Positions 56,641-64,000 of a stretch of 64,000 bases of DNA are shown piece after piece; the stretch's first letter is position 1, and each line of letters begins with the position of its first letter. The stretch spans positions 7,300,376-7,364,375 of the forward strand of contig OW285194.1 in assembly GCA_935421135.1 (NCBI GenBank), read 5' to 3'. Source of the DNA: Bugulina stolonifera. Taxonomy: Eukaryota; Bryozoa; Gymnolaemata; Cheilostomatida; Bugulidae. Below the pieces are notes generated by a model, which did no database searches, was not told where the DNA came from, and saw nothing but the letters and a program-made list of their open reading frames with translations. The position numbers were made by a program, and so were the translations under genes.

Positions 56641-56759
56641 TATAGTTATTATCAGAAAGTAAAATGCTATGTTACAGACCTTAGGACCAAAGAATGAATT
56701 TATTGAAACCATATTACTTTGCTATTATTTATTGATAACATTTATTGAGGCTATGATGT

Positions 56760-57495
56760 CTTGTTTGAATCTCTGCCTTACTAAAGACATAATACATGTA
56801 TGTGGACAGAAGGATAGCAGAAATCAGTGCTGCAAAGCCAATATTAGGTGAACAGATGAGATAATTTAGTGCCATACAACATGGTGTCTCACAAATACAG
56901 ATTGTTTACTGATAAGAGATAGATTCTAATAATGTATTTCACTAACAACTACTAATCCTGTAATTATATGTTAGATACAAAGGGTGTACATGAAATACAA
57001 CACCTAATGGTAGGGTACACAGCTGTACAACTAAGCAAACCGACTGTGTTATAGAATATTATGTGGCTTGAAAGGCGGGCATAATGAACAATGGGCACAA
57101 CCTAGTCAGTCATGATGGAAGTACTGTCTGTATAACTGGTATTCATTCCAAAACTAGTCCTCTGCTACAACTGCATGTACAAGCCATGAACACCACTCTG
57201 GATCTCAAGGTAAACTTACTGTATCTGCCTCCAACCAGGTATTTATAGAACAAATATAATTGTCTACTCTTGCATATTATTCTAGGTCACTCTACTTTTA
57301 CAAAACACACATCTATGTGTACATGATGTACATTGTGTAGCACAAACGATGCACACAACTATGATACTGTTCTGCATTCCTGGTGTATTAATCTGGCAGT
57401 AATGTTACAATCATACCTCTGGCAGCAAAAGTCGAAATAATATTTCATCATGATTAACCATATAGTGCTGATTAATCGCTCACCCTAGAATGTGT
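56760..57495. repeat. Large inverted repeat, right arm
   Basis: Inverse copy of 54760-55510, ending near GATTAATCGCTCACCCTAG. An open frame just beyond it (57490-57720, +) has no recognised domain. Confidence 0.85.
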
Positions 57496-57969
57496 TGTGA
57501 GCTTGCCAATATTGGAACAAGCAGTAAAAGTCTTTGGGGAAATGAAAGTGATCAGCGAAAATATCTGTTTTTCCGCCAAACTGTCCGATTGGAGAACATC
57601 TATTTAGAAACTGTACAGATCACTCATATGATAGTACAGAAGCAACCTCTGAATATCTTGAAAAAAAAAGTAGCTGCTCTAGCAATCGAAGATGGGCCAC
57701 ATAAAAAAACATGTGTCTAAATCAGATTTCAAATATGACTTTTCTACACCTCCTAAAGTGCCAGTTCTAGGTGTAATGGCACATTTTAGTACAATTGTAC
57801 AGATTCTATCGATTTCGAAAATTGCTATGTATAACAAGGACATCACTATCACAGACTTCTAATGTGTTTGAGAAACTCTGTTTAAATTACATAATGTAAC
57901 ATTCAACAAAGGAACACAATCATTTTAAAATAGCATAAAGTTAGGAATAGTTTGAAAAATATTTGTTAA

Positions 57970-58689
57970 TAGAGGTGGAACGAGACTCGAGATTTCTCGA
58001 GTCTCGTATCGACTTGTGTGTCTCGAAAGTCGTCTCGAGATGGCAATTAGTATTCGAGACTGGAAAACAAATAGCAGCTAATAAGTTTTATTTACAATAA
58101 ATTAATAATTATAATACAATTAATTGCTAATCAACAATAAATCTATCAAATAGAAAATTATTATTCAAATTATTTAGTAATACTACCTACATGTACATTC
58201 CCAGCACTGATTGCCTAGTAATAGCATCGCAGCTAACGCTGAGCTACTAGTCGATCACTACAAGTCATACAGAATTACTGACGACTGTCAATCACCACTC
58301 CCATAATGCAATGTTATATTTTTACTAAAAGTTGTCTACTCGTGAGATTATTTCATTAAAGGGAACATAACTCCATACTAGTTTGTCAAACTACGTTATT
58401 ATTTTAGTACCCGTGTACATGCAATGTAATGTACATGGAATACATGTGCAATATATTTCGCAGCCTCCTGTTCACCTTTTTATTGAAATGCATAATGATA
58501 AAATACAGAGTTTACAGAGTAGCAATTGAAACTATTGGACCTCTAACATGCAGATATATAAAATTTGGCAAATTTTTTAGGAAAATTCCCTTGAATCTTA
58601 AAACCCAGTCTCGTCTCGTCTCGAATCTTTTAGAAGTAGTGTCTCGAATCTCGTCTCGAATCCAAAAATGCTGTCTCGTTCCACCTCTA
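57970..58689. mobile_element. hAT MITE with perfect 8-bp duplication
   Basis: Inverted termini TAGAGGTGGAACGAGAC and flanking TTTGTTAA at 57962-57969 and 58690-58697. Subterminal CTCGAGTCTCGT and GTCTCGAATC arrays are typical of this hAT group. No transposase. Confidence 0.9.
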
Positions 58690-58968
58690 TTTGTTAATAT
58701 CCGCTACTGAACTTGTGAGATTCCTATGAACATACAAGTCATAGGTTTCTAAACCTCTCTATCAACATTTCCTACTTGTCTACATCCCACATCAATAGGC
58801 TAGGCATGAAGAGTTGTGAGCAGCAATAATAATAATCCAGTTAATGAAAATATTGTACAAATTCAAGTGACCTCGGAGACTAAGAGGCCTTTTAGAAGTT
58901 GATAAAAACACTCAAATGCTGCCATTAGAGTTGCTTTCAGAACTTGGTAGAAATGCATTACTTCTGGT

Positions 58969-59502
58969 TGTATTGTAATAGACGTTGCCCGTTGTGTGCT
59001 GCCAGCAAGGCAGAGACACACAACTCTATTACTTTTGGATCCTCCTGAACGCTTGGAAATCTAACCTAGGACTCAGCCAGATGTATTGAGGCGGAGATAA
59101 TTTACCAACTCTAGGGATAATGACACACCAAGGAGTGACAAGGGAACAACTAATTTCCAGATTTAGTTCTATATTTATGTAATAAATTAGGACAAAGACA
59201 ATAACAATGTAGTAATAATAAGGTTAGTAAACAATAAATTAGGAATAAATTATGATACAGTTACAAGGTTAAACTCAAAGATAAATATAGTTAATAAATA
59301 TATACAACCAAAACCAGTCTCTCTTGTCGGAACCCTCTCTTAGCACTGCTCATGTTCTCACAGCAGAGAGTAGCTGTCAGCTTGTAGCTATTGCTCTGGA
59401 AGCCTTGCCTTATTAATATAGCTTCTTCTGGTATTACACAAAAAGCTGTACAAAATAGCCTTCTAATACCAGCTGGAATTCCCAAAACATGTTTCCACCA
59501 CA
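58969..59502 (-). repeat. 3' LTR of the Ty3/gypsy element
   Basis: On the minus strand the LTR starts TGTGGTGGAAACATG right after the polypurine tract AGGGGCGGAGAA (59503-59514). A TATATATTTATTA box lies inside. The far end is taken as ...ATTACAATACA near 58969, but this is uncertain by a few bases because the 5' LTR is outside the window. Confidence 0.6.
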
Positions 59503-60566
59503 TTCTCCGCCCCTAGATGCAAGGCGGGGGAAACCAAAGCCAAGCATCGATAAGGGAAACATGGTGGCATGCAGTGAGTCCAGTAAGAGGCATAATTACA
59601 AATGCAAAATCCTTGAGGTTAACCATAGCAGATAGACGAACTGCCAGACTGCTATGACCCAAGGGCACTTGAAGGACAAGGAGGGCATTGGCAGCTCTAA
59701 CCCCTTCACACTACTAAAAGCTTGGAATGCACTACATCATTGTCACTCCTATCATCAAAATGCAACTATAATGTCCTTTAGTACATGTCCTGCATAATTG
59801 TTTCCGCTAAGTAGAAGAAACCTCAGTTTCTCTCTTTACAACAGGCTGTTCAATAAGTTCCCGGTCACCACATCTCACGGGTACATCTGGCCATCAACCT
59901 TCTATTTCCTGTTCACCATGCTTGATACTCTTATAATGTATATACTTCACATCCATCGTCCATAAGTAAACTGTGTCGACTCTGATACGTTGGTACCTGA
60001 TACCGGATAGGTCGAGATACAGTTAAATAATTGCCACTGCATATTAAACACAGTTAGATGACAGTTCATAAATAACACATATAGTGTCCAATATGATTGT
60101 AAACTGAATAAGGAAAACCATATAAAATTAATCTGTAGTTAGAGCTACGGCCAACACCCATACTTCCATTAAAATGAGCAATGAGCAAAATTTACATTAC
60201 AGTAATTCCAAAGAATTACCATGTAAACACTCATTGTATTAACCTAGAATTAACTAGACCAGCTATGTAACAGAGTGCACTAGATAGGAGGCAACCTGTC
60301 CCACAGCTTGTCACGACCTAGCATGACACGATGGTCCCAGGACCCATACCTACGTATACACCACGTAGTCATCTAATCTCTAAGGATAGTGTACTAGATA
60401 GGAGGCAACCTGTCCCACAGCGTGTCACGAGCTAGCATGATACGATGGTCCCAGGACCAATCCCTACGTAATCATCTAACCTCTTAGGATAGTGTACTAG
60501 ATAGGGGGCAACCTGTCCCACAGCGTGTCACGAGCTAGCATGACACGATGGTCCCAGGACCCATCC
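59503..60566 (-). other. Untranslated region between gypsy pol and 3' LTR
   Basis: About 1.06 kb without a supported ORF. It contains the polypurine tract at its left end and the tandem repeat of the pol end at its right. No env-like frame is seen. Confidence 0.55.
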
Positions 60567-60605
60567 CTACGTATACACCACGTAATCATCCAATCTCATA
60601 GGATG
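60276..60605 (-). repeat. Three tandem copies of the pol 3' end
   Basis: Units start at TGCACTAGATAGG (60276) and TGTACTAGATAGG (60390 and 60494), periods 114 and 104; the middle unit lacks TATACACCAC. Each repeats AGGCAACCTGTCCCACAG and the text that encodes the pol C-terminal DDYVVYT and stop. Only the rightmost unit is in the ORF. Confidence 0.85.
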
Positions 60606-63600
60606 ACGAACAGCTCTCCTGGGTCTGTCACTGAGATGACCAGCATCGAGGTCCTTCCTCAGTGGACCCAGATCAGGAACGGTCATCCGTTCTATGTCAG
60701 CAGTTGGAAATGCTGACCAGTGGGAGGGTCCGTCCTCCGGCTCAGAGTCAGCTCCATCACCTGGATCTATTGTTTGGGAAGGCTGTCCCCGAGAATCATC
60801 ACAGGCATTGAAGAGTTTCAGTTGACTTTCGTGAACTGTGCCCCTGCCCTGGATCTTGTAGGTACCATTATTAAATGCCTTCTTTACCGTGAAAGGACCT
60901 TGGAACTTTGGCTGTAGCTTCGGGTTGATGCCCTTCTTCCGTCTCTTATACTGCACTAGTACCATGTCTCCCGGGCTGAACAAGGGCGCTTCCTGGTTAT
61001 CCGGAGTCCTCACGAGTCTCAACTGCTGTGATCGCAGCAAGGCGTGAGCCGTATCCAGGCGCTCTTGCAGTTCGGAGGCATACAGGGTACGAGTGGTTAT
61101 CGAAGTATCGCTTGTTCCTTGGACAAGCTGATCTGGTAATCGGCATTCCCTACCAAACATGAGGAAGTTGGCAGTCTCCTGGGTTTTGGAATGTGGTGTT
61201 GCACGTAGTGCTCGCATAAGATGAGGCAGCAATTTATTCCAATCATTTTGTTCGCTGCCTGTGCTGAATAACAGCGAACGAAGGGCATCGCCCAACGTTC
61301 GGTTACCTCGTTCTACAACACCATTAGACTGAGGATGATAGGGAGATGTTCGGGTTTTAGTGACTCTCCACAGCAAGCACAACTCCGACATCAGGTCCCC
61401 TTCGAACTGCGCCCCGCGGTCACTATGGATCTCCTCGGGAAGTCCGAAGTAGCAGAAGACCCTATCATCTAGTGCCTCAGCAACTACTGGTGCGGTAGCA
61501 TTAGGCAGTGCTATAGCATCTTGCCATCTGGTGAAATGATCCGATAACACTAGAATCCACTGATTACCTCGAGCTGTGCAAGGCAACGGCCCAACTAGGT
61601 CGATGGCCACTTTCTGCCATGGACGACCAGCGAACAGAGGCCCACAGCTCGAGTACTGGTTTAGACCACCCTGCTTGGCTTGTTGGCAAATCTGACAGGT
61701 TCTGACTAGTCTGCGCACAGCAGAGGTCATACCTGGCCAGTACCAAAGGAGCTGTAACCGTTTGAGAGTTTTCATTATCCCAGCATGGGAAAGGATATGG
61801 GTGTTCCATATAATGTCCTTCCGCATGGTACTGGGACATACAATCACCTCTCGCGGTCGCTGGTTACCCAAAACCCGAGCCACCAGTACGCCATCCTCCC
61901 TGATCCTCAACAAGGAGAGCATGGTACTGAGCTTTTTGAGTTCTGGGCTTCCCAGGCTCACCTTTTCAGGATCCAAAGGTTGCTGAGCTAAAACAGCTTG
62001 GTAAACCGTGGCAACATCACCAGGTACTTGCTGGGCTTTTGCAAGATCATCAGATCTATGATTTTGTAGCTGATCATCAGATCCTATAGGGGTGGTGTTC
62101 CGGCTAGTGTTGCCCACGGGGCAAGCACACCCGACCTCCCACCTAGCTTCATCCCCTAAGTCATCAGGTCGGTTCAGTGGTTTGACTGCGGGGAAGCTGA
62201 ACTCTCGTTCTTCGGCTTCCCAGTCAGCGATTACTTCTTCTATACTCGGCCCACCACTCCGACGAGTTATCCTCTGGCACTGCTTGCAGTCAGTGCAAGG
62301 TCGTCGAGAGAGGCCATCAGCATTGCCATGTTTGCTGCCTACTCGATGTACGATGGTAAACTTGAATTCACTGAGGACTTCCAACCACCTTGCGATCTGG
62401 TCAGAAGGCTCAGACCTCCTGAGAAGCCAAATCAACGAAGCATGGTCCGTCCTGATAGTGAATTGCCGGCCGTACAAGTAGGGTCGATAGTGGTTCACAG
62501 CCTTGACCACAGCCAGTAGCTCCCGCCGAGTAACGCAGTAATTTCTCTCGGGTGGCTGTAAAGTCTTACTGTAGTATGAGATCACCTTTTCTCGTCCTCC
62601 TTGGATTTGTGATAACACAGCACCAATTCCGACGAGGGATGCGTCTGTATCAAGAATAAATTCTTGAGATGTATCAGGATATCCTAGTACAGGAGAAGAC
62701 ACCATAGCCTGTTTCAGTGAGTCAAACGCGTTCTGGCACTCATCACTCCATTGAAACTTGTTGCCCTTGGCAGTGAGCTGAGAGAGCGGCTTGGCGATGG
62801 AAGCAAAGCCCTCCACATATTGACGATAGTACCCTACCGTCCCCAAGAATGCCTGCAGTTCAGAAATGTTGCTAGGTGGCAACCATTCGGCTATAGCAGA
62901 GATCTTTTCAGGGTCGGTAGCTACCCCATCCTTACTAACCACATGCCCCAAGTACCTGACCTTTTCCTGGAACAAGTGACACTTGGAGGGCTTCAGTTTC
63001 AATCCAGCTGCACGAAGTCGGCTTAATACTTCTTTAAGATGATCCCAATGATCGTCAAAATTGTTTCCAATCACAATCACATCATCCAGGTACAGCAACA
63101 AAGTTTTCCAATGGAGACCATGAAGGACCCTCTCCATCAACCTCTGGAAAGTAGCAGGTGCATTGGTAAGCCCAAATGGAAGGACTTTCCACCTCCACAA
63201 ACCACTACGAGTGCAGAATGCGGACTTTTCTTTGGCGTCATCATCTAGTGGCACCTGCCAATACCCACTCAGGAGATCCAGAGTGGTAAAATATCGGCTA
63301 CCGGCTAAAGCGTCCAAGCTGTCGTCTATCCTAGGCAGAGGATGAGCATATTGGGTTGTCGCATAATTGAGGCGTCTGTAGTCGATACAGAACCTCCAGC
63401 TGCCATCTTTCTTCTTCACAAGCACGACGGGGGAGCTCCAAGCTCCGTACGCCGGCTCGATCAGACCTTGCTGATGTAGTTTCTGGACCTGGTTCTCGAC
63501 CTCAGCCTCCTTCTCCGCCCCTAGACGACGCGGTGCTTGCCGAATTGGTATGGTTCCGGGTGCTACCACGATAGGGTGTTTTACCAGGTTCGTTAACCCG

Positions 63601-64000
63601 ACATCTCTTTCTCCACTAGAGAACACATCACTGTAGTTGGTCAACAGCTTAGCAATGGCTTGCTTCTGGTGTGGTTGACTACAGGTGACAGTCGCTTGTT
63701 GATAGAGTGCTTCCAGATGCTGTGGTAAGACACTGGACTCCATGTTGGAATCCGGACCTGACTCAACACCTGAAACTGAGTCCTGTTCCACTAGTTGACT
63801 CGGTTCTACACTGGTGAACGTCCCTAGGACAGTACCGGCTGGTACCGTCTTCGTTTGGTTGGACGGATTTATGACTCTGACTAATAAACTTCTGCCCTCG
63901 CCACAAGTATTAATGCTAGAAGCTAATGCAAGGTTGAACCTAGTCACAGCATTACTGTCTTCTACAATACCCATCGGCGAGCTCACAGGATTGGTAAGTC
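60567..64000 (-). CDS. pol: Ty3/gypsy Pol (RT, RNase H, integrase), partial at 5' end
   Basis: The frame stays open to the window edge; 1139 codons lie below the GTG at 63986. Reverse transcriptase: KKKDGSWRFCIDYRRLN (190-207), catalytic LDLLSGYWQVPL (D237) and YLDD (299-302). RNase H: LDTDAS (445-450), YYSKTL, the RREL and RTDH blocks. Integrase: zinc-binding H730, H734, C764, C767, then DDE residues D796 (AIDLVGP), D856 (HSDRGAQF) and E892 (NGVVERGN). A GPY/F-type C-terminal module (KFQGPFTVKKAFNNGTYKI) follows, then an acidic tail. All catalytic residues are intact and there are no stops, so this is a young copy. Gag and protease must lie right of the window. The element copies its RNA into DNA in cytoplasmic particles and integrates it. 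Confidence 0.95.
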   Translation of the reverse strand, partial: LTNPVSSPMGIVEDSNAVTRFNLALASSINTCGEGRSLLVRVINPSNQTKTVPAGTVLGTFTSVEPSQLVEQDSVSGVESGPDSNMESSVLPQHLEALYQQATVTCSQPHQKQAIAKLLTNYSDVFSSGERDVGLTNLVKHPIVVAPGTIPIRQAPRRLGAEKEAEVENQVQKLHQQGLIEPAYGAWSSPVVLVKKKDGSWRFCIDYRRLNYATTQYAHPLPRIDDSLDALAGSRYFTTLDLLSGYWQVPLDDDAKEKSAFCTRSGLWRWKVLPFGLTNAPATFQRLMERVLHGLHWKTLLLYLDDVIVIGNNFDDHWDHLKEVLSRLRAAGLKLKPSKCHLFQEKVRYLGHVVSKDGVATDPEKISAIAEWLPPSNISELQAFLGTVGYYRQYVEGFASIAKPLSQLTAKGNKFQWSDECQNAFDSLKQAMVSSPVLGYPDTSQEFILDTDASLVGIGAVLSQIQGGREKVISYYSKTLQPPERNYCVTRRELLAVVKAVNHYRPYLYGRQFTIRTDHASLIWLLRRSEPSDQIARWLEVLSEFKFTIVHRVGSKHGNADGLSRRPCTDCKQCQRITRRSGGPSIEEVIADWEAEEREFSFPAVKPLNRPDDLGDEARWEVGCACPVGNTSRNTTPIGSDDQLQNHRSDDLAKAQQVPGDVATVYQAVLAQQPLDPEKVSLGSPELKKLSTMLSLLRIREDGVLVARVLGNQRPREVIVCPSTMRKDIIWNTHILSHAGIMKTLKRLQLLWYWPGMTSAVRRLVRTCQICQQAKQGGLNQYSSCGPLFAGRPWQKVAIDLVGPLPCTARGNQWILVLSDHFTRWQDAIALPNATAPVVAEALDDRVFCYFGLPEEIHSDRGAQFEGDLMSELCLLWRVTKTRTSPYHPQSNGVVERGNRTLGDALRSLLFSTGSEQNDWNKLLPHLMRALRATPHSKTQETANFLMFGRECRLPDQLVQGTSDTSITTRTLYASELQERLDTAHALLRSQQLRLVRTPDNQEAPLFSPGDMVLVQYKRRKKGINPKLQPKFQGPFTVKKAFNNGTYKIQGRGTVHESQLKLFNACDDSRGQPSQTIDPGDGADSEPEDGPSHWSAFPTADIERMTVPDLGPLRKDLDAGHLSDRPRRAVRHPMRLDDYVVYT

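Noticed and set aside
60525..63345. Many + strand ORFs (up to 129 codons) under the gypsy region
   Set aside because: Shadows of the minus-strand Pol reading frame.

Overview
The window looks like nuclear DNA of an AT-rich, repeat-dense animal genome. It has spliceosomal exons with GT/AG borders, extracellular CUB and mucin-like exons, piggyBac and hAT transposons, Ty3/gypsy-type elements and invertebrate-style LINE relics. The self-complementary octamer TACATGTA is strikingly over-used. A marine invertebrate, possibly a sponge, fits; the sequence alone does not fix the taxon.

The host backbone is a head-to-tail tandem pair of paralogous genes on the + strand. Gene A enters from the left edge and ends at 2160. 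Only its last half-CUB exon, a Thr-rich mucin-like exon and a Cys-rich terminal exon are visible. Gene B runs from a signal-peptide start at 12145 to a stop at 38336: signal peptide, CUB1, an odd CUB2 with an extra exon, CUB3, Thr-rich linker, Cys-rich tail. Every junction proposed keeps the reading frame. Introns and 3' flanks of the two genes are also recognisably duplicated, so the pair arose by segmental duplication. Both products should be secreted.

Almost everything else is mobile or repetitive DNA, much of it inside the introns of gene B. At 16289-20873 lies a structurally complete LTR retrotransposon (minus strand): two LTRs of about 814 bp, tRNA-Leu-type primer site, polypurine tract, ATAT target duplication. 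Its 3-kb interior encodes a retropepsin and an unfamiliar Cys/His-rich, coiled-coil ORF but no reverse transcriptase or integrase. It sits in the terminal repeat of an older MITE. Solo LTRs of the same or related families lie at 6879-7553, 22591-23660 and 28607-29700, with a decayed one near 4.8-5.6 kb. A piggyBac transposase gene (32882-34788, minus) with one frameshift lies within a 7-kb insertion in gene B's intron, which is bracketed by long inverted repeats.

The right third (38.3-59 kb) has no confident host gene. It holds two hAT-type MITEs with perfect 8-bp duplications, piggyBac-type MITEs with TTAA duplications, tRNA-like SINE heads, a 102-bp satellite (50.4-53.1 kb), and a large inverted repeat (54.76-57.5 kb). 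The right edge (58.97-64 kb, minus) carries the pol ORF and 3' LTR of a Ty3/gypsy retrotransposon that continues beyond the window. Other tandem arrays are a strict 20-bp minisatellite (14.26-15.5 kb) and a 24-bp TACATG array (11.26-12.0 kb).
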